A DNA stretch of 64,000 bases, taken from positions 124,001 to 188,000 of the forward strand of contig NZ_SOZE01000006.1 in the NCBI RefSeq assembly GCF_004519315.1, given 5' to 3'. Within the stretch, counting starts at the first letter, position 1. Each line of letters opens with the position of its first letter. Below are positions 38,141-47,297 of the stretch, one piece after another. The notes under the pieces are model-generated. The model saw only the letters and a program-made list of their open reading frames with translations. It was not told the DNA's origin and did no database searches. Origin of the DNA: Mucilaginibacter psychrotolerans (GTDB lineage Bacteria; Bacteroidota; Bacteroidia; Sphingobacteriales; Sphingobacteriaceae). The position numbers and the translations under genes are program-made.

Positions 38141-40510
38141 CTATAATTTTACCGCTACGGCACTACCATTGTAAACCACTCTTTTATCGGTTTTGACGGT
38201 TTCCAGGGGCCCCGATCCATACTTGCCGTTAACCAGGACGATGTTGAAAGTACGGTGCTTTAATGCGCCCGGGAAATTGCCTTTAGTGCCGGAAATACTT
38301 AACTTTTTCTGTTTGTCGTTCCAGGTCAACGAAAAAATGCTGTACATCCCCTTTTCATAGTTGTAGTTATCATTTTCATCTTCATAAAAAGTAAATTGCC
38401 CATTGGCACCCGGGTAAATGCGCAATTCGATAACCTTATTTTTTGCCTGTGTAGCGTATTCAACGTCTGGACCAAAAGGAACGATAGAGCCGGCTTTAAC
38501 ATACAATGGCATCAGGTTTATAGGAGCATCGGCATCAATATATTGGCCTCCCGACAATTTTTCACCCGTCCAGAAATTGTACCATAACTCAGCCCCCGGT
38601 AAATAGAGTTTCCTGGTCGTATCGCCTTTGCCGGTAACCGGGTTTACCAAAAATGCGGGGCCGAACATATATTGGTCGGGTATTTTATAAACATTCGGGT
38701 CCTTGCGGAAATCAAATGCCAGCGACCGCATCATCGTATAATTTTCCAGGGTGGTTTTTGCCGCCAGGGAATACACGTAAGGAAGCAAACGATAACGAAG
38801 TTTATCGAATTTCATTAGTGTAGCGCGGGTATCTTCATCCCAGTTTTTAGAAAATATAGCCCTTTCGCCCTTGCCGTGGATGCGCATAATGGGGCAAAAA
38901 GTACCAAACTGAAACCAGCGGGTAAACAGCTCCCTGAATTCCGGCTTCGACCAATCCGGAACGCTCCAGTTGTAGTGATATCCGCCGATATCCGATGTCC
39001 AGTAAGGAATGCCCGATGCGCAGGCGTTAATGCCCTGGGGTACCTGGACTTTAAAAGCTTCAAACGAACAGGAAATATCCGATGACCAAAGGGTGCCTGC
39101 ATTTCGCTGTTCGCCTGCAAAGGATTGCCTAAGCAGGAAAAACGCTCTTTTGTTCCGGATATCCCTGCGCCAACCTTTGTATAGGCCAGTAGAATGCTGC
39201 AAAGCGTATGTGTTGAAATAATCGATGCCTTTACCGGTCCAGAAATCACTTTTGCGCCGCTCATCTAACAAGGCGCCATTATCAGGTTCGCATTGGTCAA
39301 CCCACCATGCATCCCAGCCGTATCTTTTTACGAGGCTGTCGCGGGCCATATCCCAATACAGTTCACGTGCTTTGGGGTTATGGGCATCATAATAGGTATC
39401 GAAAGTGTGTGTAACAACGTTGTCCCAGGTAATACTGGTTAAGCCGCCCATTTTTTTCAGCGTGTCGAAATCCCTTGTCCCTTTGCCGAAGACCGGCCAT
39501 ATGGATATCATGCCATGGATGTTTGCCTTGTGCAATTCATCAACCATCTTTTTCGGATCGGGGTAACGGGCCGGGTTCATTACATGTACCCCTATCGGGA
39601 ATGGGTCCCAATAATACCAGTCTTGCACAATAACGTCTACGGGGATATGATTACTGCGGTAGTTATCTTTAACAGAAAGCACTTCGTCCTGGCTCAAATA
39701 CCTGTCCTGCGATTGGAACAATCCGAATGCCCATTTAGGGAACATTGGGGCCTTGCCGGTAGCAATACGGTAAGAGTTGATAATCTGATCGAAACCGGGG
39801 CCATAAAAAAAGTAATAATCAACCTCCCTCCCGCTTTCGGATACATATTTGAATTTGGTATTGCCTTCTTCAGCGCCGTAAAAGTTAGATGCCGAATAGT
39901 TATCCCACATGAGGCCATAGCCCCTTGTAGATAACAATACCGGTATAGCACCCGTCAAATACTTTATGGCCATATCCTGGTTCCTGCCTTTGTAGTTGAT
40001 GGCACCCGTATCAACCGGGTGGCAGCCCAACCCAAAAAGCGCCTCATTTTTGGGCGAATTGAACCGGGTGCTTATATTCCATGTGTTTATGCCCGCAATG
40101 GTGGCCGGTGTAATGCTTTTCTCATCCTCAGAAGTAATCTCCTTGCCATTAAAGTCGGCATAGGTTATGGCATTTGTGGCTTTGTTAATGAATACTTTTA
40201 GCCTGGCAGTAATGATGATAACCTGATTGTTGTTTTCACGCACGCCAAAATTGACAAACCCCCATTTTTTGTTAACTATGAGCGAGGATTTGGTGCTAAA
40301 ACTGTTGAAAGTGGTGTATTTAACTTCAATAATATCTTCCTTACAAACGGCGATATACATTAAGCCATTATCCAGCTTAAATAGTAATCCGTTTGCATCT
40401 TTTTTATACGATATGACTGATGCTTTAATGGAGGTGCTGATGCAAAGCAAAAGCAGAGAGATAATCAGCATGAAGCGAGCCTGCTTCAATACTTGCGTCT
40501 TGTTCAACAT
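38141..40510 (-). CDS. GH31 alpha-xylosidase/alpha-glucosidase-family enzyme, secreted
   Basis: 789 residues from the ATG at 40510, which starts a signal peptide (FMLIISLLLLCISTSIKA); the frame is open to an ATG at 40624, but those codons (MFPNQERDYVG) look like untranslated leader. GH31 features: N-terminal beta domain (about 35-270), catalytic barrel with nucleophile D405 (AWWVDQCEPDNG) and acid/base D478 (TLWSSDISCSFEAFKVQ), and the substrate loop YWTSDIGGYHYN. Proximal and distal C-terminal beta domains follow. In a locus with GH5 and beta-galactosidases an alpha-xylosidase that removes xylose from xyloglucan oligosaccharides is most likely; alpha-glucosidase is the alternative. It is transcribed alone, with the shared 14-bp element 171 bp upstream. 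Confidence 0.88.
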   Translation of the reverse strand: MLNKTQVLKQARFMLIISLLLLCISTSIKASVISYKKDANGLLFKLDNGLMYIAVCKEDIIEVKYTTFNSFSTKSSLIVNKKWGFVNFGVRENNNQVIIITARLKVFINKATNAITYADFNGKEITSEDEKSITPATIAGINTWNISTRFNSPKNEALFGLGCHPVDTGAINYKGRNQDMAIKYLTGAIPVLLSTRGYGLMWDNYSASNFYGAEEGNTKFKYVSESGREVDYYFFYGPGFDQIINSYRIATGKAPMFPKWAFGLFQSQDRYLSQDEVLSVKDNYRSNHIPVDVIVQDWYYWDPFPIGVHVMNPARYPDPKKMVDELHKANIHGMISIWPVFGKGTRDFDTLKKMGGLTSITWDNVVTHTFDTYYDAHNPKARELYWDMARDSLVKRYGWDAWWVDQCEPDNGALLDERRKSDFWTGKGIDYFNTYALQHSTGLYKGWRRDIRNKRAFFLLRQSFAGEQRNAGTLWSSDISCSFEAFKVQVPQGINACASGIPYWTSDIGGYHYNWSVPDWSKPEFRELFTRWFQFGTFCPIMRIHGKGERAIFSKNWDEDTRATLMKFDKLRYRLLPYVYSLAAKTTLENYTMMRSLAFDFRKDPNVYKIPDQYMFGPAFLVNPVTGKGDTTRKLYLPGAELWYNFWTGEKLSGGQYIDADAPINLMPLYVKAGSIVPFGPDVEYATQAKNKVIELRIYPGANGQFTFYEDENDNYNYEKGMYSIFSLTWNDKQKKLSISGTKGNFPGALKHRTFNIVLVNGKYGSGPLETVKTDKRVVYNGSAVAVKL

Positions 40511-40680
40511 GAATATAGGTTTATCTGATTGGTAATAAATTGCATTTGTTCCGGCTATAAAAATTATAGCTGATGAAGCGATTTTTAATAAACCAACATA
40601 ATCCCGTTCCTGGTTGGGGAACAAATAAATTGCTAGGTGTATCTTTCAAAAGCGCTCAGGTCTATCAATCGGGCTGGCCA

Positions 40681-40694
40681 AAAATATAGACCAG
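40681..40694 (-). promoter_or_regulatory. Shared 14-bp element upstream of GH31
   Basis: Minus strand TGGTCTATATTTTT followed by GG, so that TATTTTTG is an exact TAnnTTTG -7 match. It is identical to the element at 33347-33360 upstream of susC, suggesting joint control of both transcripts. Confidence 0.5.
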
Positions 40695-40906
40695 AAAAGT
40701 GGATGAAGGGGTACAAAATTGAATAAATAGGGCACGAAATGTTCAAATTGACAAAACTTTGCGCGGTCCACGCTATCAGATGGGCCACTTAATATTATAG
40801 CCTAACGCTTAGGACGGAAATAGACAATTTGAAAGGCCCTATAGCGCTATCATCGCTTTGATTACGCCAGAGCCAGGGGCGATCATACGCTTTCACCTAT
40901 CTGTTA

Positions 40907-40920
40907 TTGATATTAATCAC
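40907..40920. promoter_or_regulatory. FNR-like binding site upstream of the energy island
   Basis: TTGATATTAATCAC matches the FNR consensus TTGAT-N4-ATCAA at nine of ten fixed bases and lies 55 bp before the start of the first universal stress protein gene. Its position fits an activator upstream of a promoter, but the promoter itself is not clear. Confidence 0.55.
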
Positions 40921-40975
40921 ATTCTTAGGTGCTTGTAATCATTTCTACGCCACTATATTAGTTTCAGCTTTGGGC

Positions 40976-41830
40976 ATGAAAACTATTCTCATCTCCACAG
41001 ATTTCTCGCCGGTGGCCGCTCATGCTGCAGTTTATGGCTATAACCTTGCTAAGCAGACAAAAGCCAACATTTTATTAGCACATGCCATTACAGTACCCGC
41101 AGAAGTGCCGCAATCCGGAATGATCGTATGGCCCATGTACGAAAGTGAAGAAATGAGTAATGACAGCAAGGCCGAACTTCAAAAATTAAAAAAACACCTG
41201 GAGGAAAATGATTACTCGGATACTTTTAAACCCGCTGTAAGCTACAGGGCCGAAGCCGGAAAAGTTACGGATGTAATTGCACACCTTGCTGATGAAGAAA
41301 TAAGCATGATTATAACAGGCAGCCATAGCAGTGATGGTCTAAGCACTTTTTTATTGGGCAATCATTGCAGTAACCTTATCGATACTGCAACCAAACCGCT
41401 TTTAATTGTTCCGGCAAAGGCAGCCGTCAGGAAAATTAAAAAGATAGCCTTTGCAACCGATTTTAATCAAGTGGGAAAAGATACGAAGTCGATATACAAG
41501 CTTATTGAATTTGCAAAGCTGATGGGCGCTGATATTCTCTTAACCCATATTTATACAGATGATCACCATTCGCCGGCGCTGCAACTGTTGATAGACCAAT
41601 TAATGACCGAACTATCCAACAAGGCCAACTATCCGCAGATCTACTACCGGGCGCTTAAGGACAGCAAAGTGGAAAAGGGACTGACCTGGCTTTGTGAAAA
41701 CGACCAGATAGATATACTGGCCATGAACCACGGCCCCTACAATTTTATTGATGATATTTTAAAACTGAGCCATACCAAAAAAATGGCCGCCCATATAGCT
41801 ATTCCATTATTGGTTTACCAGGCAACGTAA
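40976..41830 (+). CDS. Tandem-domain universal stress protein (UspA family)
   Basis: 284 residues from the ATG at 40976; an open upstream extension to 40907 overlaps the FNR-like site and is rejected. Two Usp domains: residues 1-140 (MKTILISTDFSPVAAHAAVY, ending in the ATP-binding-type GSHSSDGLSTFLLGNHCSN) and 147-284 (IKKIAFATDFNQVGKDT). The second domain lacks a clear G-x2-G-x9-G loop (MNHGPYNFIDDILKLSH), so nucleotide binding may be limited to the first. Usp proteins respond to starvation, anoxia and redox stress in the cytoplasm. It opens the plus-strand island; the gap to ackA (135 nt) carries a second palindromic site, so ackA has its own promoter. Confidence 0.88.
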   Translation: MKTILISTDFSPVAAHAAVYGYNLAKQTKANILLAHAITVPAEVPQSGMIVWPMYESEEMSNDSKAELQKLKKHLEENDYSDTFKPAVSYRAEAGKVTDVIAHLADEEISMIITGSHSSDGLSTFLLGNHCSNLIDTATKPLLIVPAKAAVRKIKKIAFATDFNQVGKDTKSIYKLIEFAKLMGADILLTHIYTDDHHSPALQLLIDQLMTELSNKANYPQIYYRALKDSKVEKGLTWLCENDQIDILAMNHGPYNFIDDILKLSHTKKMAAHIAIPLLVYQAT

Positions 41831-41862
41831 TAACAATACGGGGCAAATTGTTTGCGTAAAAT

Positions 41863-41878
41863 AGTGATAATCATCACT
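41863..41878. promoter_or_regulatory. Perfect FNR/CRP-type palindrome upstream of ackA
   Basis: AGTGATAATCATCACT is AGTGAT-N4-ATCACT, a perfect inverted repeat with the TGA-N6-TCA core. It is centred about 62 bp before the start site predicted from the -7 element at 41921, close to the -61.5 position of class I FNR/CRP activation. Confidence 0.6.
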
Positions 41879-41920
41879 TTTTAGGGCTTAATCCATCACG
41901 TTTCAAATACCCGTGGGCCT

Positions 41921-41928
41921 TACCTTTG
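41921..41928 (+). promoter_or_regulatory. Predicted ackA -7 element TACCTTTG
   Basis: An exact match to TAnnTTTG of the Bacteroidota housekeeping promoter, 37 bp before the ackA start. The -33 part (TTTCAAAT around 41901) is weak, which fits a promoter that needs the activator site at 41863. Confidence 0.5.
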
Positions 41929-41965
41929 ATTTATATCTGCATCACCTGCTACTAATTCAAATGTA

Positions 41966-43162
41966 ATGCCCACTCATTCCATACCTTGCATACTTGCGCT
42001 TAACTGTGGCTCATCTAGCCTTAAGTTTTGTCTGTATGGGGCCTCCGATCTAAGGCTTTTGCGGTCGGGTGCCATTACGCAGATAGGTGGACATCAGGGC
42101 CAATTTGAAATTTTTGACAGCGTACATCATTTGCTTAGCGGAAAAACCTCCGCCTGTGCTAATATCCACGATGCAACCGGGGAGATCATAGCGTACCTGG
42201 GCGAGCACGAGCAAGATTTCACGCTATCTGCAATTGGGCACCGGATAGTTCAGGGAGGCCCCAACCACCGCGAGCCGGAACTGATCACCGATGATCTGCT
42301 TCAACAGCTTGAGGACTTGATTTATCTCGCTCCCAATCATTTACCCGGCGAACTCGAGGTAATCAGAGCCATTCAAAAAAATTATCCGAAACAGCCACAG
42401 GTTGCGTGCTTCGATACGGCATTTCACCGCGATATGCCCGATCATGTAAAATACTACCCGCTGCCCCATAAGTTTCAAACCAAAGGCCTGATGAAGTATG
42501 GTTTTCATGGCCTCTCCTACCAATACATTATGCAAAAGCTTATGGAAACCCACCCGGAAGCTAAACAGGAAAAGATAGTTATAGCACACTTGGGTAATGG
42601 TGCCAGTATGGCTGCGGTTGATAATGGCGTGGGGGTAGATACCACCATGGGCTTAACGCCGCTTGGTGGCCTGGTAATGAGTACACGCAGCGGCGACCTG
42701 GACCCCGGAGTGCTGCTGTTTCTGCTAAAAGAACACCATTTAACCGCCGATGAGCTGGATAAATTGCTCAGCAACGAATCTGGCTTAAAAGGGATTGCCG
42801 GAACCGGCGATGTAGCCGAATTATTAAAAATGGAAGAACATTACCCAAAAGCAGCGTTGGCACTTACCGTATTCTGCTACCAGGCGCGCAAATTTATAGG
42901 TGCGCTTGCCGCCGCAATGGGTGGCTTAAACAGGCTGGTTTTCACCGGCGGGATCGGAGCTAATTCGCCCCAAATACGGGAGCGCATATGCAGCGGCCTA
43001 GGGTTTATGGGGATAGCCATAGGCGAAAAAGCAAACAACAGCGATATCGAGATGATATCGGCCCAACCGGGCAGGGTAACCGTACAGGCCATGCAAACAA
43101 ATGAAGAACTGGTGATAGCCCGGCTGGTTAGCCGGGTTGTAAATAATATTACAACTAAATAA
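41966..43162 (+). CDS. ackA: Acetate kinase
   Basis: 398 residues, normal length. N-terminal [11 protein letters not shown] is the phosphate-binding AckA signature; [34 protein letters not shown] and [20 protein letters not shown] are further family motifs, and [17 protein letters not shown] closes the active site. It converts acetyl-phosphate and ADP to acetate and ATP in the cytoplasm. Phosphoketolase begins 7 nt downstream, so the acetyl-phosphate it makes is cashed in directly; no phosphotransacetylase gene is present here. The start codon is overlapped by an ATG-TAA (41961) directly before it. Control by the palindrome at 41863 is likely. Confidence 0.96.
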   Translation: MPTHSIPCILALNCGSSSLKFCLYGASDLRLLRSGAITQIGGHQGQFEIFDSVHHLLSGKTSACANIHDATGEIIAYLGEHEQDFTLSAIGHRIVQGGPNHREPELITDDLLQQLEDLIYLAPNHLPGELEVIRAIQKNYPKQPQVACFDTAFHRDMPDHVKYYPLPHKFQTKGLMKYGFHGLSYQYIMQKLMETHPEAKQEKIVIAHLGNGASMAAVDNGVGVDTTMGLTPLGGLVMSTRSGDLDPGVLLFLLKEHHLTADELDKLLSNESGLKGIAGTGDVAELLKMEEHYPKAALALTVFCYQARKFIGALAAAMGGLNRLVFTGGIGANSPQIRERICSGLGFMGIAIGEKANNSDIEMISAQPGRVTVQAMQTNEELVIARLVSRVVNNITTK

Positions 43163-43169
43163 AATTATC

Positions 43170-45572
43170 ATGGATTTGAAAACGATAGACACAATCCCCG
43201 GTGCTTTAAGCGCGGAAGAACTACATAATATCCATGCTTACTGGCGTGCATCCAACTACCTGTCTGTTGGGCAACTGTATTTGCGGGATAACCCTTTATT
43301 AAAGGAGCCGCTTAAACTGGAGCATGTAAAAACTATGCTGCTGGGCCATTGGGGAACCACGCCAGGCCAGAATTTTATTTATGCGCACCTTAACCGTATC
43401 ATCAAGAAATACGACCTGAGTATGCTATACGTGTCGGGTCCCGGGCATGGCGGGCCGGCTGTGGTGGCGGGCACTTATTTGGAAGGCACGTACAGCGAAA
43501 TTTATCCGGACATTAGCCAGGACGAAGAAGGTTTGAAAAAACTATTTACCCAATTCTCCTCTCCGGGTGGTATTTCCAGCCATGCATCGCCTCAAACACC
43601 TGGCTCTATACACGAAGGTGGCGAATTAGGCTACTCCTTAAGCCATTCTTTCGGCGCAGTGCTGGATAACCCCGGGCTGATAGTGGCCTGCGTGGTTGGC
43701 GATGGCGAAGCAGAAACGGGGCCATTGGCCACGGCATGGCATTCTAATAAATTCCTTAATCCATTAACAGATGGTGTGGTATTACCCATACTGCATCTCA
43801 ACGGGTATAAAATATCCAACCCTACGGTATTGGCCCGCATAAGCCATGAAGAGTTGGAACAGCTTTTTATGGGTTACGGCTGGAACCCGATCTTTGTAGA
43901 AGGCGAAGACCCAGAACTGATGCACCGCGATATGGCCGCCGCATTGGACTACGCGATAGATCGTATAAAGCAAATAAAGTACGATGCCGAACACCCCAAC
44001 GGGCATCGCCCGCGCTGGCCGATGATTATCCTGCGGTCGCCCAAAGGATGGACGGGACCAAAGGAAGTAGACGGCTACAAAATAGAGGGTAACTTCCGGT
44101 CGCACCAGATCCCGCTTGCGGTATCGGCCAGCTCGCCGCCGGCGCATTTGCAAATGCTTGAAAGCTGGCTGAAAAGCTACCGGCCCGAAGAACTTTTTGA
44201 TACGCAAGGAAAGCTGGTTGCTGAGTTAGCCGAACTTGCACCGAAAGGCGACCGCCGCATGGGTGCCAATCCGCATACCAATGGCGGCGAATTGCTTCAC
44301 CCGCTGCGCCTGCCCGATTTTAGGAACTACGCAGTTGTTGTAGAAGCTCCCGGCGCTAATGGCGAGGGCGATACTTACGTTTGCGGCCGTTTTTTGCGTG
44401 ATGTGATCAAAGAAAATGAGAGCCAGCGAAACTTCAGGATATTCGGGCCGGATGAAACCATGTCTAACCGCTTGGATGATGTTTTCAAAGTTACTAACCG
44501 GCAATGGGATGCGCCCGTAATTAAAAGCGATGAGTTTTTGGCTCCCGATGGCCGCGTGATGGAAATGCTGAGCGAACACCAGTGCGAAGGATGGCTGGAA
44601 GGCTATTTGCTCACAGGCAGGCATGGCCTTTTTAACAGCTACGAAGCCTTTATTCACATTGTCGACTCCATGTTCAACCAGCACGCTAAATGGCTTAAAA
44701 CCTGTTTAGAGTTACCATGGCGCAGAAAGATAGCTTCATTGAACATTCTGCTCACCTCTACCGTTTGGCGGCAGGACCACAATGGCTTTACCCACCAGGA
44801 CCCGGGTTTTATAGACCATGTAGTGAACAAAAAGGCCAACATCGTGAGGGTATATTTACCACCCGATGCTAACTGCCTGCTATCGGTAATGGATCATTGC
44901 CTGCGCAGCGAACATTATGTAAACGTAATTGTGGCCGGTAAACACCCGGCACCGCAGTGGCTGAATATGCAGCAGGCGGTTGAACATTGTACACGCGGTA
45001 TAGGTATCTGGGATTTTGCCAGTAACGACCAGGATTGCGAGCCCGATGTGGTAATGGGCTGCAGTGGCGATGTGCCTACCTTAGAAACGCTGGCGGCTGT
45101 ATCCATTTTAAGAGAACACCTGCCCGAACTAAAGATTAGGGTAGTGAATTTAGTAGACCTGTTTAAACTGCAAAAAAGCAGCGAACATACCCATGGGCTT
45201 ACAGATACCGATTATAACGCCCTCTTCACTACGAATAAGCCGGTTGTTTTTGCTTTTCACGGATATCCCTGGTTGGTACACCGGTTAACCTACAACCGGG
45301 CAAACAACATCAACATGCATGTGCGCGGGTATAAAGAAGAAGGCACCATTACCACTTCTTTCGATATGGCTGTATTGAACGAGATGGATCGGTTTCATTT
45401 GGTGATGGACGTGATCGATCGCTTACCGCAAACAGGCAGCAAAGGTGTTTACCTCAAACAAACGCTTGCAGATAAACTGATCGAACACAAACATTACATA
45501 AAATTACATGGCAAGGACATGCCAGAAATATTGGACTGGAAATGGGGTACTAAACCTGCTGCCAAACAATAA
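43170..45572 (+). CDS. xfp: Phosphoketolase (xylulose-5-phosphate/fructose-6-phosphate)
   Basis: 800 residues, the usual size. Thiamine diphosphate enzyme: [20 protein letters not shown] (about 90-109), the TPP-Mg motif [20 protein letters not shown] (177-196) and the conserved segment [19 protein letters not shown] (about 527-545). It splits xylulose-5-phosphate with phosphate into acetyl-phosphate and glyceraldehyde-3-phosphate (and fructose-6-phosphate into acetyl-phosphate and erythrose-4-phosphate). Being next to ackA gives an ATP-yielding bypass of upper glycolysis suited to pentoses, which the neighbouring hemicellulose loci would supply. Cytoplasmic. Which sugar phosphate is preferred cannot be read from the sequence. 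Confidence 0.95.
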   Translation: MDLKTIDTIPGALSAEELHNIHAYWRASNYLSVGQLYLRDNPLLKEPLKLEHVKTMLLGHWGTTPGQNFIYAHLNRIIKKYDLSMLYVSGPGHGGPAVVAGTYLEGTYSEIYPDISQDEEGLKKLFTQFSSPGGISSHASPQTPGSIHEGGELGYSLSHSFGAVLDNPGLIVACVVGDGEAETGPLATAWHSNKFLNPLTDGVVLPILHLNGYKISNPTVLARISHEELEQLFMGYGWNPIFVEGEDPELMHRDMAAALDYAIDRIKQIKYDAEHPNGHRPRWPMIILRSPKGWTGPKEVDGYKIEGNFRSHQIPLAVSASSPPAHLQMLESWLKSYRPEELFDTQGKLVAELAELAPKGDRRMGANPHTNGGELLHPLRLPDFRNYAVVVEAPGANGEGDTYVCGRFLRDVIKENESQRNFRIFGPDETMSNRLDDVFKVTNRQWDAPVIKSDEFLAPDGRVMEMLSEHQCEGWLEGYLLTGRHGLFNSYEAFIHIVDSMFNQHAKWLKTCLELPWRRKIASLNILLTSTVWRQDHNGFTHQDPGFIDHVVNKKANIVRVYLPPDANCLLSVMDHCLRSEHYVNVIVAGKHPAPQWLNMQQAVEHCTRGIGIWDFASNDQDCEPDVVMGCSGDVPTLETLAAVSILREHLPELKIRVVNLVDLFKLQKSSEHTHGLTDTDYNALFTTNKPVVFAFHGYPWLVHRLTYNRANNINMHVRGYKEEGTITTSFDMAVLNEMDRFHLVMDVIDRLPQTGSKGVYLKQTLADKLIEHKHYIKLHGKDMPEILDWKWGTKPAAKQ

Positions 45573-45578
45573 CCTGCC

Positions 45579-47183
45579 ATGAAAATATACGCTATCAAAT
45601 CCTTAATCATAGGTGCCGCAACCTGCGCTTCGCTGGCCGGTTGCGGGCAGGGAACTCCGAAACCGGCTACCAGCATGCATCGGGATACCGCTATAGCCGT
45701 CATACCTTTTGATAGCTTACAAATTGCAGGCTTTTTTAAGCGCTACCCCTTACTTGCAGAAAACCAAACCGAAGTTGCCGGTTTCTACAGGCAACGGAAC
45801 TTTACCTATGCATGGTTTAGCAATGGCTTGCTTATTGAACAGGCAAGTAACTTAACCAGTAGGGTCCTAAATTTTAAAAGCGACGGACTAAGCAAAAGTT
45901 CGCCCTATCAGCGCGTGCTGGATTCCTTGATAAACGAAGCAAAACCAAACGTAGCCGGCCATCCGCCCGAAATTGAGGCAGAATTAATGCTTACCGCTCA
46001 ATACTTCAATTTTTCAAAATCGGTTTACCAGGGAATAGACGTTTCGGCAAGCAAAGCAAGCGGTTGGTTATTGCCCAGGAAGAAGGTTGCGTACGCACAA
46101 TACCTGGATAGTTTGCTGAAAACGCCCGGCAAGCAGCTTGCGGCAAAAGAGCCGGTTTACCGCCAGTATGAATTACTGAGAACCTACCTGCGAAAGTACA
46201 GTCTGTTGGCCGCAAATGACAAATGGCTGCCTATAACCCTGAGTAAGAAACCGGCATTGGGCGATACAGCGGCAGCAATTCAATTACTTAGAGCCCGTTT
46301 GTATAAATTGGAGGATTTTAGCGACGATACGTTAAAGAACAGTTATGACCCCGAAATACAAAGCGGAATTAAAGTATTTCAGGAAAGGCACGGACTACCT
46401 GGCAATGGGCTTTTGAATAAAGAAACTTTAGCGGAACTGAATGTGCCCTTATCGGCGCGGATAAAACAAATATTGGTAAATATGGAGCGAAGCCGCTGGC
46501 TACCGGTAAGTTTAGATGCAGATTATGTTGCCGTAAACATACCCGAATTTAAAATGCATGTGTACCATGCCGATAGCCTGCTTTGGAGCTGTAGCGTGGT
46601 GGTTGGTAAATCTGAGCACCCTACAACTGCTTTTTATGGGGAAATAAAATATGTAGTTTTCAGCCCCTATTGGAACGTGCCGCACGGGATCTTAGTTAAC
46701 GAGGTTATACCCGGAATGAACCGGAACGGCAATTACCTGCGCAATCACAATATGGAAATAACCGGGCACAGCGACGGTTTGCCTGTTGTGCGGCAAAAAC
46801 CCGGCAAGGATAATTCTTTAGGCCTGGTGAAATTCCTTTTTCCAAACAGTTACAACATCTACCTGCACGATACCCCCTCAAAATCACTCTTCGGCGAAAC
46901 ATCCCGGGCCTTTAGCCACGGTTGTATCCGCATAGCCCAACCTGCAAAGCTCGCCGCCTTCCTGTTAAAAGATAATACCACGTGGACCGATGCTAAAATC
47001 AGCCGATACATGCATGCAGGCAAAGAACGCTATGTAACCCTAAACAAAAAGGTGCCGGTATTTATAGCCTACTTTACTGCCTTTACAGACCGGGCAGGCC
47101 ACCTTAACTTCAGGAAAGACATTTACAACCTGGACGGGCGACTCGCAGAGATACTTCTATCAGAAACCGACGTAACAAATTAA
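45579..47183 (+). CDS. L,D-transpeptidase (YcbB-like) lipoprotein
   Basis: 534 residues. Lipoprotein signal with C22 (SLAGCGQG). A scaffold domain (about 60-220) precedes a peptidoglycan-binding domain (about 225-290, GIKVFQERHGLPGNGLLNKE) and the YkuD catalytic domain (about 305-500) with the motif HDTPSKSLF ... FSHGCIRIAQP, catalytic C449. It forms 3-3 crosslinks in peptidoglycan or ties proteins to it, in the periplasm. It is 6 nt after the phosphoketolase gene, so it is cotranscribed with ackA-xfp, an odd place for a cell-wall enzyme. The link may be wall remodelling in the low-oxygen or stationary state. Confidence 0.88.
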   Translation: MKIYAIKSLIIGAATCASLAGCGQGTPKPATSMHRDTAIAVIPFDSLQIAGFFKRYPLLAENQTEVAGFYRQRNFTYAWFSNGLLIEQASNLTSRVLNFKSDGLSKSSPYQRVLDSLINEAKPNVAGHPPEIEAELMLTAQYFNFSKSVYQGIDVSASKASGWLLPRKKVAYAQYLDSLLKTPGKQLAAKEPVYRQYELLRTYLRKYSLLAANDKWLPITLSKKPALGDTAAAIQLLRARLYKLEDFSDDTLKNSYDPEIQSGIKVFQERHGLPGNGLLNKETLAELNVPLSARIKQILVNMERSRWLPVSLDADYVAVNIPEFKMHVYHADSLLWSCSVVVGKSEHPTTAFYGEIKYVVFSPYWNVPHGILVNEVIPGMNRNGNYLRNHNMEITGHSDGLPVVRQKPGKDNSLGLVKFLFPNSYNIYLHDTPSKSLFGETSRAFSHGCIRIAQPAKLAAFLLKDNTTWTDAKISRYMHAGKERYVTLNKKVPVFIAYFTAFTDRAGHLNFRKDIYNLDGRLAEILLSETDVTN

Positions 47184-47210
47184 TATTTAAGCATTTAACG
47201 AATTATTTTG

Positions 47211-47244
47211 TGACAGCCATCATCTTTTTTAATGACCGCCATCA
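47211..47244. promoter_or_regulatory. Tandem TGA-N6-TCA sites upstream of fumC
   Basis: TGACAGCCATCA (47211-47222) and TGACCGCCATCA (47233-47244) are nearly identical and spaced 22 bp centre to centre, i.e. two helical turns, so a regulator could bind both on one face. They share the core of the sites upstream of usp and ackA. Confidence 0.45.
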
Positions 47245-47297
47245 TAACTGCCCGTGGTTATTAGTCCACCTTTACGGCACATCAAACTACACCTCCT

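Larger units (their letters stand above)
40511..40975. promoter_or_regulatory. Divergent promoter region GH31 / universal stress protein
   Basis: 465 bases between two divergent transcripts. It holds the 14-mer shared with susC (40681-40694, facing GH31) and an FNR-like site (40907-40920, facing the stress protein gene). This is the border between the glycan locus and the energy island. No gene is seen. Confidence 0.6.

Noticed and set aside
40511..40624. N-terminal extension of the GH31 protein
   Set aside because: The 38 extra codons precede a clean signal peptide at 40510 and lack a leader-like composition of their own.
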